This document shows positions 13,636 through 21,423 of a stretch of 49,744 nt of DNA, in pieces. The stretch's first letter is position 1; each line of letters begins with the position of its first letter. The DNA comes from a virus, in the IMG/VR virus record IMGVR_UViG_3300046524_000359, positions 1 to 49,744 of that record; one strand, 5' to 3'. A program made the position numbers and the translations under genes. The notes below the pieces were generated by a model. The model ran no database searches, had not been told where the DNA came from, and saw only the letters and a list, made by a program, of their open reading frames with translations.

Positions 13636-14063
13636 AGCCGGTGACCATGAAGGTGTTCAAGCCGCGCAGCCCCCGGGCCAAGCCCGTCGATCGTGAAGGG
13701 TTGGAGCAGGCCGCGCTGATGGCCGAGCTGCGCCTGCGAATGCCCGAGGTTGCCGACCTGATCTATCACGTGCCCAACGGTGGGCACCGGGTTAAGGCTG
13801 TGGCCGCGAAGCTGAAGGCTCAGGGCGTTAAGGCCGGTATCCCTGATCTGGTGCTGCCGATGGCCCGGGGTGGCTACTTCGGCCTGTACCTCGAGTTCAA
13901 AGCCACACCGCCTTACGACGCCGCGGTTTCGGCCAGCCAGCACGAACGGATCCGCAAGCTCAGCGATCAGGGCTATCTGGCTATCGTGTGCCGCGGCCAC
14001 TTCGACGCGATGGAGCAGATCCGCGCCTATCTGCGTCTGGTGCCGACAGTGGTGGCGGCATGA
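13632..14063 (+). CDS. VRR-NUC nuclease
   Basis: A 143-residue protein with all VRR-NUC hallmarks: YHVPNGGHR, then GVKAGIPDLVLP with the metal-binding Asp and GLYLEFK with the catalytic Glu-x-Lys. This is a PD-(D/E)XK-type fold; phage single-domain members may cut branched DNA. It follows the replication genes and overlaps the second recombinase gene by 4 nt, suggesting joint work on replication or recombination intermediates. Confidence 0.88.
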   Translation: MKPVTMKVFKPRSPRAKPVDREGLEQAALMAELRLRMPEVADLIYHVPNGGHRVKAVAAKLKAQGVKAGIPDLVLPMARGGYFGLYLEFKATPPYDAAVSASQHERIRKLSDQGYLAIVCRGHFDAMEQIRAYLRLVPTVVAA

Positions 14064-15340
14064 CGACGGCTGCAGTAAAGATCACCGACACCGAGATCAA
14101 ACGCCAGGCCGCCGGGGGCGTGCGGGATCTGCGCGACATCGAGAACCGGGGCCTATACCTGCGCTTCACTCGCGATCGTGCTCGCGCCTCGTGGTACCTG
14201 GTGCAGAAGGGCAAGTGGAACCTCGTCGGCAGCTTCCCTGACTTGAGTGCCAAGCAGGTGGTTGCGGCCTTGCCGGGCATTCGCCTGCGCTTGGATGCCG
14301 GTGCCGGGTCGAACCTGTCGAAGTGGGTGTTGGTCGGTGAGCTGCTGGACTGGTACGCCGACCGCATGGCCCGCGACCGCAGCCTGTCGAGCAAACGCAA
14401 GAAGACCGGTGCATCGCTGATTAAGTGCCACCTGAAGCCGCTGCTGGGCGCCGTGCCGCTGGCGTCGATCGACAAGGCCACGCTGGACGACAAGTTCATG
14501 TGGCCGGCGCAGGAATCCATCGGCATCGATTACGTGCGCTCCGCGTTCCAGTTGCTGGCCCTGGCCTTCCGCCAGGCGTTCAAGCTGCGGCTGATCGCGG
14601 CCAACCCGATGAAGGACGTCAAGTTCAGCGACTTCTCCAAGGCCAAGGTGGGTGTAAAGCCGTCGCGCCTGCGCGTCACTCAACTGCAGGACCTGATCAG
14701 CCAATTGCGAGAGGCCGTGGCCAGCGCGCCGGCGGATGCCATGTTCGCCCTGATGATGCTTTGCCATGGCACGCGCATTGGTGAAACCCGCCAGGCCCAG
14801 TGGTCTCACATCACCCTGGCCGAGCGCGAGTGGTTCATTCCGGCCGAGCACACCAAGACCGGCGTTGAGCATCACCTGCCATTGACCGACCAGGTGCGGC
14901 AGATGCTGATCAACTACCGCGACCTGCAGTGGGCGAACGGTTATGACGGGCAGTACCTGTTCCCGGCACGCAACGGCAAGGCACTCAGCGAGGGGCAGGC
15001 GAGCGCCGTGTTCACCCGGCTGGGGAAGGGCGAGTGGACCAGTCACGACCTGCGCAAAGTGGCCCGCACCGGCTGGGCAGACATTGGCATTGACCACCTG
15101 ATTGGCGAGCTGCTGATCAACCACGCCATGGGCCACAACGTGAAGGTGTACATCCAGTCCGACGTGATGGGGCGCAAGCGTGAGGCGTTGGATCGGTGGT
15201 GTGCCTATCTAGATTCGAAAGGCTTCAAGCGGATCCACACATTGACCGGCTTTAGATTCGGAGATTCCGGTAATGCTCTGGAAGCCACGGAAAACAAGGG
15301 CTGCGAGGCCATTCAAGAATCAACCATAGGCGAGGTTTAA
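14060..15340 (+). CDS. Second tyrosine recombinase, in the replication module
   Basis: A 426-residue recombinase starting MTTAAVKITD inside the VRR-NUC stop. The catalytic set is complete: R239 in HGTRIGETRQ, K266 in HTKTG, H329 and R332 in SHDLRKVAR, H355, and the nucleophile Y364 in VKVYIQSD. The layout (DUF4102-like N-terminus, then core-binding and P4-type catalytic domains) is that of an integrase. Because it is 12 kb from attL and another integrase is present, it may resolve multimers or act on another site. The last 40 residues are poorly conserved in appearance. Confidence 0.85.
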   Translation: MTTAAVKITDTEIKRQAAGGVRDLRDIENRGLYLRFTRDRARASWYLVQKGKWNLVGSFPDLSAKQVVAALPGIRLRLDAGAGSNLSKWVLVGELLDWYADRMARDRSLSSKRKKTGASLIKCHLKPLLGAVPLASIDKATLDDKFMWPAQESIGIDYVRSAFQLLALAFRQAFKLRLIAANPMKDVKFSDFSKAKVGVKPSRLRVTQLQDLISQLREAVASAPADAMFALMMLCHGTRIGETRQAQWSHITLAEREWFIPAEHTKTGVEHHLPLTDQVRQMLINYRDLQWANGYDGQYLFPARNGKALSEGQASAVFTRLGKGEWTSHDLRKVARTGWADIGIDHLIGELLINHAMGHNVKVYIQSDVMGRKREALDRWCAYLDSKGFKRIHTLTGFRFGDSGNALEATENKGCEAIQESTIGEV

Positions 15341-15342
15341 AA

Positions 15343-15555
15343 ATGGCATTTCATCACGCTATTGCCTGCAAAGCCTGCAATTCGATCGGCGATGTCGATT
15401 GCCATGACGCTGGTTTTTACAACTCGTTCGAATCAGAAAGACTCTGTGGCCGATGCGGATCGAGACAGGGATGGCGGGACACAGTGGTTGTCTGGGTGCC
15501 GGCTTGGCGCTGGTTCAATCCTCTGACTTGGGGCAGTGGCGAATGGATCGAATGA
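15343..15555 (+). CDS. Small zinc-ribbon-like protein
   Basis: A 70-residue protein with CKACNSIGDVDCHDAG and LCGRCGSRQGW, two cysteine pairs suited to a zinc ribbon, followed by a tryptophan-rich tail (VWVPAWRWFNPLTWG) that may lie on a membrane. It starts 2 bp after the recombinase. Unknown role. Confidence 0.65.
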   Translation: MAFHHAIACKACNSIGDVDCHDAGFYNSFESERLCGRCGSRQGWRDTVVVWVPAWRWFNPLTWGSGEWIE

Positions 15556-15875
15556 TGAAGAAGTCCCATGGGCCTGCATTCCGCGCCGCCCAACTCGACC
15601 TGGCCCGCTGTCCGGTCTGCAAGGGCAGGGCGGTAGTGAAGGGCGTTTTCCACGAGCTGGCCTGTGTGCAATGCAACGCCTCGGGCTGGGTCACCGCTGA
15701 GACCGGTGAGGCGCTGCCGCTGGATATCCTGGTCACCCAGCTGAGTGTTCGGCTCCAGGCCGCCGACCACCAGATCGAACAGTTGAAGCGCCCGGTGCTG
15801 ATGAATGGCCCGTCCGCGCAGTACGAACAAAACAACCGTCGCGGTGCCGGCGGGTCGAATTTCACGGGGGATTGA
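15552..15875 (+). CDS. Zinc-finger phage protein
   Basis: A 107-residue protein with CPVCKGRAVVKG..ELACVQCNASGW, a C-x2-C / C-x2-C zinc ribbon with DnaJ-like spacing, then a helical region (VRLQAADHQIEQLKRP). The start ATGATGAAG overlaps the previous stop; two ATGs in tandem are possible starts. It lies just ahead of the candidate late regulator. Unknown role, possibly in transcription control. Confidence 0.7.
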   Translation: MMKKSHGPAFRAAQLDLARCPVCKGRAVVKGVFHELACVQCNASGWVTAETGEALPLDILVTQLSVRLQAADHQIEQLKRPVLMNGPSAQYEQNNRRGAGGSNFTGD

Positions 15876-15878
15876 CCG

Positions 15879-16574
15879 ATGATTTATCAAAGCGTACTTG
15901 GCGGCGTCGTTTCGGCGCTTGCCGCTGAATCCATCGACAACACCAGCAAACAGGCCTGGCAGAAGCTGTACAGTCCGCACGAAGAGCAGCAGCGCGACCT
16001 GCGCTCGTTGTTTGGTACTGCGCCAGGCGAATCAATTGACCGCACCCAGGCTGATTGCTGGGTTGCAGCTCGACTGCACCACGGGCTTGAGAAGCACCAC
16101 ATGGATGCCCTGGTTGCAAAATACAGCACCGACAAAGGCAAGAAGGTCCAGGCGATCGCCGACCTGCGCGTGCGCGTCCAGTCTCCGGCGCCGACGCTGT
16201 TCGTTTTCAAGGCTGTCACGGCCTGGGCAGTTCCTAAGCTGAAGGGTGCCGACCAGAAAGGCCCGCAGACGGTCACAGTGACCATACCGGTTGATACGCC
16301 TAACTGGCGGCGCGATTCGATGATCGCCTCAGCCGTGGCAGCCGAGCGCGCCGCGAAGAAGCGTCTCGAGTCGCGCGCCGCCTCAATGGTTATCTTGCCC
16401 AAGAGCTTCTACGACATGAATACCTGGGACGTGGAAGGCCGGCCAGAGTCGACTCGCCGCGAATGGCGTCGCAACATTCATGGCGCCTTGGATACCTTGG
16501 TTAATGAAGCGCTTTGCGTGGCTGGAGAGATCTTCGATATTGAGGGGCTGATTATTTCTGATGCTGCTGCGTGA
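15879..16574 (+). CDS. Candidate late-gene regulator (Q position)
   Basis: A 231-residue protein that ends the rightward early operon, directly before a consensus -35 and a strong terminator, the place of Q in lambdoid phages. N-terminal half: MIYQSVLGGVVSALAAESID and WVAARLHHGLEKHHMDAL; C-terminal half: RREWRRNIHGALDTLVNEAL. It has no zinc cysteines like lambda Q and I do not recognise the family by sequence. The role rests on position. Confidence 0.6.
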   Translation: MIYQSVLGGVVSALAAESIDNTSKQAWQKLYSPHEEQQRDLRSLFGTAPGESIDRTQADCWVAARLHHGLEKHHMDALVAKYSTDKGKKVQAIADLRVRVQSPAPTLFVFKAVTAWAVPKLKGADQKGPQTVTVTIPVDTPNWRRDSMIASAVAAERAAKKRLESRAASMVILPKSFYDMNTWDVEGRPESTRREWRRNIHGALDTLVNEALCVAGEIFDIEGLIISDAAA

Positions 16575-16581
16575 AGACCTG

Positions 16582-16610
16582 TTGACAGTCGTCCATCGTT
16601 CCATCAATAT
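16582..16610 (+). promoter_or_regulatory. Candidate late promoter (pR'-like)
   Basis: A perfect TTGACA is followed after 17 bp by CAATAT, a weak -10. It starts transcription about 40 bp before the terminator at 16652-16683, so in the absence of an antiterminator only a short RNA would form, as at lambda pR'-tR'. Confidence 0.5.
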
Positions 16611-16651
16611 TTATTCCATCCTGTCATTCCTGCGCGTATTGATGAGTGACT

Positions 16652-16683
16652 AAAAAAGCCCGGCCAAAGTGCCGGGCTTTTTG
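16652..16683 (+). terminator. Strong terminator (tR'-like)
   Basis: Eight-base arms AGCCCGGC / GCCGGGCT with a six-base loop and a T-run on the plus strand; A-rich on the left, so it can work both ways. It separates the early operon from the late region. Confidence 0.85.
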
Positions 16684-16743
16684 TCTGGTTCTTTTTGGTG
16701 TATAGGTTTGCTTCCAACCTAAGTGAGTGGCACGGAGCCATTA

Positions 16744-17214
16744 ATGTCAGAAGCACAACCGAAGTCCGAAATTGATATTCAGCAAAAGCTTTTAACCAAT
16801 CAAAATCTCATAAAAGCTGAATGGGATGGGCGCCAGACTGACTGGCTGCTGCAATGGTTTGTTAAGTTCTCCAACGACATGTCTATGGAGATCAGCATTG
16901 TGCTGACGATAGGTGGCAATCTCGTTGCGGGCACCTTGATACCGCACAAGACTTATTTCGAACTGTTGGCTGACGATTTCTCTAAGCCATTTGAGGCTTT
17001 CGAAGGTGATACCGCGAAAAATGCTAAGGATCTAATCCTTGCATATATTCCGGAGCCTACTCCAGAGGGTGAAGTTGAGCCTGCCTGTCAATACATACAT
17101 CTTAAGAATGCGCGCGTATTTACGGGCGGTAATGGACCTATTGCCACTACTGGTGTTCTATGGCGTGGGAAAATTGCTGCTGTCGAAGGGTTCTCCTTTG
17201 GCTCCATTAGCTGA
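16744..17214 (+). CDS. GvpU-like protein, moron
   Basis: A 156-residue protein starting MSEAQPKSE after GGAG. Two segments resemble the gas-vesicle accessory protein GvpU family: LTIGGNLVAGTLIPHKTYF and, near the end, YIHLKNARVF ... VLWRGKIAAVEGF. No other gas-vesicle gene is present. Lower GC, terminators on both sides (16652-16683 and 17244-17269) and a place between late control and lysis mark it as a moron expressed on its own. What GvpU-like proteins do outside gas vesicles is not known. Confidence 0.6.
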   Translation: MSEAQPKSEIDIQQKLLTNQNLIKAEWDGRQTDWLLQWFVKFSNDMSMEISIVLTIGGNLVAGTLIPHKTYFELLADDFSKPFEAFEGDTAKNAKDLILAYIPEPTPEGEVEPACQYIHLKNARVFTGGNGPIATTGVLWRGKIAAVEGFSFGSIS

Positions 17215-17243
17215 TTTTTAGACAACTCATGATTTGATAATTT

Positions 17244-17269
17244 GCCCCGCCTTCGTGCGGGGCTTTTTT
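17244..17269 (+). terminator. Terminator of the GvpU-like gene
   Basis: Seven-base arms GCCCCGC / GCGGGGC, a six-base loop and six T. It ends the moron's transcript before the holin gene, so late transcription must pass it by antitermination or start after it. Confidence 0.85.
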
Positions 17270-17341
17270 GTTTCTGTATTCCCTCTTTTGGCCGTACACG
17301 CGGACCATTTTTTCCTCAACTCCCGCTCGGGAGGAATCCGG

Positions 17342-17671
17342 ATGCCTAACATGCCCGACAAACCAGACACCTGGCTCATCGTCATGGCCTGGCTCAGCCA
17401 ACACGCCCCAATGTTCTATGCCGCGGCACTCTCGTGCTGGATTGCCTTCTTGCGAGTCATTTACGGGGGTGGTGGTCGGCGTCAGGCTTTGCTGGAGTCC
17501 TGCCTGTGTGGCGCGATCACAGCTGGGGCATTCCCGCTGCTGGAGTACTTCAATCTTCCATCGAGTCTGGCAGCAGCCCTGGGCGCCATCATCGGCACCC
17601 TCGGTGTGAAGAAGGTTGCTGCACTGGCTGACCGATTCACCGACTTTAAATTGCCCAAGCGGCAGGAGTAA
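17342..17671 (+). CDS. Lambda S-type holin
   Basis: A 109-residue class I holin (lambda S family, which is 105-107 residues): three hydrophobic segments (APMFYAAALSCWIAFLRVI, AITAGAFPLLEYF, SSLAAALGAIIGTLGV) and a charged C-terminus KLPKRQE. It forms large inner-membrane holes at lysis time. The start MPNM has two Met codons three apart, like the dual-start holin/antiholin of lambda S. The AT-poor region upstream was not taken as coding. Confidence 0.85.
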   Translation: MPNMPDKPDTWLIVMAWLSQHAPMFYAAALSCWIAFLRVIYGGGGRRQALLESCLCGAITAGAFPLLEYFNLPSSLAAALGAIIGTLGVKKVAALADRFTDFKLPKRQE

Positions 17672-17674
17672 CCC

Positions 17675-17878
17675 ATGCAACTGATCAACAACTGGAAACA
17701 AGCGCTGAGCATGACCAGCGTGCAGGCTGGCGGTGCGATCGCTGCCCTGGGCGTGGCTGAACAACTGATGCCATCGCTTCAGGCGGTGTTGCCTCCGATT
17801 GCCTATGGCGTGCTAGGCCTCCTGGTGATGATTGCCCGAGTCGTGCTGCAACCGAAGCTGACTACTGTTTCCAAGTAG
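17675..17878 (+). CDS. Small membrane protein of the lysis cassette
   Basis: A 67-residue protein with two hydrophobic segments (VQAGGAIAALGVAEQLM and VLPPIAYGVLGLLVMIARVV) and short charged ends, 3 bp after the holin. It resembles the second small holin-like proteins common in Pseudomonas phages and could be an antiholin or pinholin. It has no lipobox, so it is not a spanin subunit. Confidence 0.7.
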   Translation: MQLINNWKQALSMTSVQAGGAIAALGVAEQLMPSLQAVLPPIAYGVLGLLVMIARVVLQPKLTTVSK

Positions 17879-17885
17879 GTGAATC

Positions 17886-18629
17886 GTGATCAGGATCGAT
17901 GCCAGCAGCAATGTGGAGGAGCTATCAAAGGCTCTGCGTGTCCTGGGTAGCAAGCAACTACCATTCGCTTACGCTCTGATGGCGACCCGCCTGGCTCAGT
18001 TGGTCAAGAAGGGTGAGCTGTCTGTCATGACCGCGCGCCTGGACAGGCCAACCTCGACCACGATGAACAGCCTGTACGTCAGGCCTGCAAAGAAAGGAAA
18101 TCCAGAGGCACGTACATTCTTCAAGGACGCTTGGACTTCAGGCGTTCCGGCAGATACCTACCTTCAACAGGTCGTGAAGGGTGGTCGCCGTCCGCACAAG
18201 CGCTTCGAGAAGGCGCTTATTGCTCGCGGCATCATGAAGCCAGGTCAGTACGCATTGCCCGCACCTTCAGCTCTCAATCAGTTCGGCAACGTTCCTCGAG
18301 GCACGATCACGAAGATCCTCTCGGGGCTGGGTGCTGCTGAGACGTTCAGTGGCGTGCAAGCCAACGCAACAGGCAGCAAGCGCAGCAAGCGCAAGGGCAA
18401 CGCCGAGAAGTACTTCGCCGGCGATGTGGATGGGACCGAAGGTATCTGGGAGAGGAAGAAGACAGCGTTTGGCGATGCAGTTCGGCCGGTCTTTATCTTC
18501 AGCGAGGGTGAGCCTGGGTATCGAGTGATCGTCCCGTTTTACAAGATCGCGGACAACATCGTGAAGGCCAACCGCGAGCGCGAATTCGCCAGCGCGATGG
18601 ATCAGGCACTGTCGACAGCCCGGGGCTGA
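17886..18629 (+). CDS. Putative virion morphogenesis protein
   Basis: A 247-residue basic protein. The N-terminus (VEELSKALRVLGSKQLPFAYALMATRLA) resembles phage tail-completion / GpZ-like proteins, which often have the phrase QLPFAxAxAL; the C-terminus is helical (NIVKANREREFASAMDQAL). It is cotranscribed after the lysis genes and ends just before the candidate cos region. The assignment is tentative. Confidence 0.6.
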   Translation: MIRIDASSNVEELSKALRVLGSKQLPFAYALMATRLAQLVKKGELSVMTARLDRPTSTTMNSLYVRPAKKGNPEARTFFKDAWTSGVPADTYLQQVVKGGRRPHKRFEKALIARGIMKPGQYALPAPSALNQFGNVPRGTITKILSGLGAAETFSGVQANATGSKRSKRKGNAEKYFAGDVDGTEGIWERKKTAFGDAVRPVFIFSEGEPGYRVIVPFYKIADNIVKANREREFASAMDQALSTARG

Positions 18630-18755
18630 CGGTCAGGGCATGTGGGGTACCCCCCCCTTTGGGTCCTTCCCGGGCCCCCAACCCCTTGCGGGTAATTCGG
18701 GCCCCGCCCATCAAATATGTATGACCTTTTTTCAGGGGTTGGTTGTTGTTTAATC
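18630..18755. other. Candidate cos/packaging region
   Basis: The only gene-free stretch between the lysis and terminase genes. It opens with very GC-rich, palindrome-bearing sequence (GGGGTACCCC, CCCGGGCCC, CGGGGCCCCG between about 18643 and 18710; some arms overlap) and then turns T-rich. In phages with gpA-type terminases cos lies just upstream of the small subunit gene, as here. The cut position cannot be told. Confidence 0.45.
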
Positions 18756-19301
18756 ATGGCCAAAAAAGAAACAACCAAACAGCGCGGCTGGTTGAACAAA
18801 TCCGATATGGCTTCGAGCCTGGGGATTTCGCCGCAAGCCTTTGACAAATGGGGAGTTACGCCCATTGAGCGCATCGGCCGCGAAGCGTTTTACACCGTGC
18901 AGAGTGTGGTCGAAAACCGCGTTGAACACGCGCAACGGAAACAGCAACCAACGGCTGAGGGAACCGAAGGTCTCGATCCACTGATCGAGTACAAGCTGCT
19001 CGAAGAGCGTCGCGGCTTGACCGCCGCTCAACGTATCGCCCAGGAGAAGAAGAACCAGGTGCTGGACAAGCAGTTGGTCCCGGTCCCATTCGCCACATTC
19101 GCCCTTGCCAAAATCGCCGCACAGATCGGCTCGAAACTGGACACAGTCGGCAAGACCGTCACTCGGCGCCACCCGGAGGTTGACCCTCGGATCATCGAGT
19201 CGGTCGAGCGAGAGATAGCGCTCGCTCGAAACATTGCCGCCAGCTTTGGCGAGCAACTTCCGGAATTATTAGATGAGTACGTTGAGTCCATGGCTGAATG
19301 A
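18756..19301 (+). CDS. Terminase small subunit (Nu1/DUF1441-like)
   Basis: A 181-residue protein starting MAKKETTKQ. It has an N-terminal winged-helix (WLNKSDMASSLGISPQAFDKWG) like Nu1, and a long helical region (EERRGLTAAQRIAQEKKNQVLD) typical of DUF1441 small terminases, then FALAKIAAQIGSKLDTV. It should bind cos and load the large subunit. The frame is open 13 codons upstream, but without a ribosome site. It overlaps the large subunit gene by 29 nt. Confidence 0.85.
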   Translation: MAKKETTKQRGWLNKSDMASSLGISPQAFDKWGVTPIERIGREAFYTVQSVVENRVEHAQRKQQPTAEGTEGLDPLIEYKLLEERRGLTAAQRIAQEKKNQVLDKQLVPVPFATFALAKIAAQIGSKLDTVGKTVTRRHPEVDPRIIESVEREIALARNIAASFGEQLPELLDEYVESMAE

Positions 19302-21219
19302 CCTTCGCAAGTCGATCAAGCTAGGACTTCAGGCGCTCTACAAAGAACCACCGCAGACGGCCGTTGAATGGGCGGATGCAAACTTCTACATGTCGGCCGA
19401 GTCCTCTTACAACGAGGGCAAGTGGACGACCGAGCCGTTTCAGGTCGCGATCCTGAACAGCATGGGCAACGACCTGATCAACGTCGTCAACTTCATCAAG
19501 TCGGCGCGGATTGGTTACACCAAGCTGTTGATGGCGAACATCGGCTACAAGATCCAGCACAAGCGCCGCAACGTGATGATGTGGAGCCCGACTGACCCGG
19601 ACGCCGAGGACATCAGCAAGAGCCACGTCAACGGCATGATCCGTGACGTACCGGTGCTTGGGGACCTGGCCCCGTGGTTCGGGCGCAAGCACAGCGACAA
19701 CACGCTGGACCAGAAGATATTCGCCAACCGTCGAACCCTGTGGATCCGCGGCGGCAAGGCATCGCGGAACTACCGCGAGAAATCTGCCGACGAGGTGATC
19801 TACGACGAGCTGTCGAACTTCGACGAAAGCGTTGAAGGCGAGGGCGCGCCGATCACCCTGGGCGACAAGCGGCTCAACGGCGCGATCTATCCCAAGTCGA
19901 TCCGCGGCTCAACGCCGAAGCGTGTGGGCTCCTGCCAGATCACGAAGGCGGTCGAGGAGTCGCCATACCTGCTCAAGTTTCACATTGACTGCCCGCATTG
20001 CCGGCAGGAACAGACGCTGAAGTGGGGTGGCAAGGATTGCGAGTTCGGTCTGAAGTGGGAAAAAAACGCTCTCGGTGAAGCCGAGAAGGCCTGGTACGTG
20101 TGCGAGCACGCTGCCTGCGTCATTTGGCATAACGAGATGGTCGAGTCTTCCAAGACTGGGCGGTGGATCTGCGATCACACCGGCATCTGGACGCGCGACG
20201 GCATGGACTGGTTTGGTGCTGATGGCGAAATCATTCGCACCCCGCGCTCGGTCAGCTTCAGCATCTGGGCGATATACAGCACCTGGAGTACGTGGCTCAG
20301 CCTGGCTGAAGAATGGCTGAAGATCAAAGGCGACGTCTCGAAGCTGATCACCTTCATCAACACCACCCGCGGTGAAACGTGGGATGACGACCAAGGCGAG
20401 AAGCTCGACCACGAAGTTCTGTATGGGCGCCGCGAGGTTTATCCACCAGTACCTGCACTGGGGCTGGTTCTGGTTGGCGGCATCGATACGCAGGACGACC
20501 GCTTCGAGGGGCGAGTCTGGGCGTTCGGGCCGGGCGAGGAGGCATGGCTGGTTCACCGCTTTATCCTGATGGGTGATCCGGCGAGCGAGGAATTGCGCCG
20601 CAAGGTTGGCCTTGAACTGCACCGCCAGTTCGCGCGCGTCGATGGCACCATCATGAAGGTGGAGCGCTGGACGTGGGATGCCGGTGGCCACTATGCCGAC
20701 GAGGTGTACGCCGAAAGCCGCAAGCATGGCGTGCATTGGGTGATCCCTATCCGCGGCGCGACCATCTACGGCAAGCCGATCGCGAACTTTCCGCGCACGA
20801 AGAACAAGGTGCACAAGGTATTCCTCACTGAGGTCGGTACCGACAACGCCAAAGAGTTGCTGTACAGCCGAATGGGTTTGCCCATTGACACCGCTGCATC
20901 CCAGGCCGGCACGTCTCAGCCCGGGGTTGTTCACCTTCCGGCCAATGACTCGCTCTGCGACGAATCGGAAGTCAAGCAACTCACCTCCGAAAAGAAAAAA
21001 GCAGCCATCTCCAAAGGCAAGCGTGTCATGCGCTGGGACAGTGGTGGGCGCCGAAACGAAGCACTCGACTGCTTCGTGTACGCGCTCGCCGCGCTGCGCA
21101 TCTGCCAGCAGCGGTTTGGTCTCGACCTCGACCTGCTGGTCGCTGCTGTACCTGGTGGCAACGAACCGGACGCTGAAGATCGGCCGCGGAAGAAATCCTC
21201 TCACTGGAATAGAAACTGA
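19273..21219 (+). CDS. Terminase large subunit, lambda gpA type
   Basis: A 648-residue packaging motor and nuclease (lambda gpA has 641). Walker A is the gpA-type SARIGYTK (about 77-84) and Walker B VIYDE (about 175-179). A zinc-binding insert (CPHCRQEQ ... CEHAACV) lies near 235-285. The C-terminal nuclease has GGIDTQDDRFEGRVW and DAGGHYADEVY. It translocates DNA into the prohead and makes the cos cuts. Confidence 0.95.
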   Translation: MSTLSPWLNDLRKSIKLGLQALYKEPPQTAVEWADANFYMSAESSYNEGKWTTEPFQVAILNSMGNDLINVVNFIKSARIGYTKLLMANIGYKIQHKRRNVMMWSPTDPDAEDISKSHVNGMIRDVPVLGDLAPWFGRKHSDNTLDQKIFANRRTLWIRGGKASRNYREKSADEVIYDELSNFDESVEGEGAPITLGDKRLNGAIYPKSIRGSTPKRVGSCQITKAVEESPYLLKFHIDCPHCRQEQTLKWGGKDCEFGLKWEKNALGEAEKAWYVCEHAACVIWHNEMVESSKTGRWICDHTGIWTRDGMDWFGADGEIIRTPRSVSFSIWAIYSTWSTWLSLAEEWLKIKGDVSKLITFINTTRGETWDDDQGEKLDHEVLYGRREVYPPVPALGLVLVGGIDTQDDRFEGRVWAFGPGEEAWLVHRFILMGDPASEELRRKVGLELHRQFARVDGTIMKVERWTWDAGGHYADEVYAESRKHGVHWVIPIRGATIYGKPIANFPRTKNKVHKVFLTEVGTDNAKELLYSRMGLPIDTAASQAGTSQPGVVHLPANDSLCDESEVKQLTSEKKKAAISKGKRVMRWDSGGRRNEALDCFVYALAALRICQQRFGLDLDLLVAAVPGGNEPDAEDRPRKKSSHWNRN

Positions 21220-21422
21220 TGGCCTACACGATCGAGCAATACAACGCCCTGCAGGCGGCCATCGCCGAAGGGGCGCTATCGGTCCGCTATGCCGACAAGA
21301 GCGTCACCTACCGGTCACTCGACGAGATGATGCGGATCCTAAAGTTGATGGCCACCGAGCTTGGAATCAACGTGGGCAATGACGGCGGGCGTCGGTACGC
21401 TGCGTTCTCGAAGGGGTACTGA
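21219..21422 (+). CDS. gpW-like head-tail joining protein
   Basis: A 67-residue protein with the gpW pattern: an N-terminal helix (IEQYNALQAAIAEGA), a beta hairpin (SVRYADKSVTYRS) and a second helix (LDEMMRILKLMATEL). In lambda gpW closes the filled head and prepares tail joining. It sits between terminase and portal, as in lambda, with a one-base overlap with the terminase stop. Confidence 0.88.
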   Translation: MAYTIEQYNALQAAIAEGALSVRYADKSVTYRSLDEMMRILKLMATELGINVGNDGGRRYAAFSKGY

Positions 21423-21423
21423 T

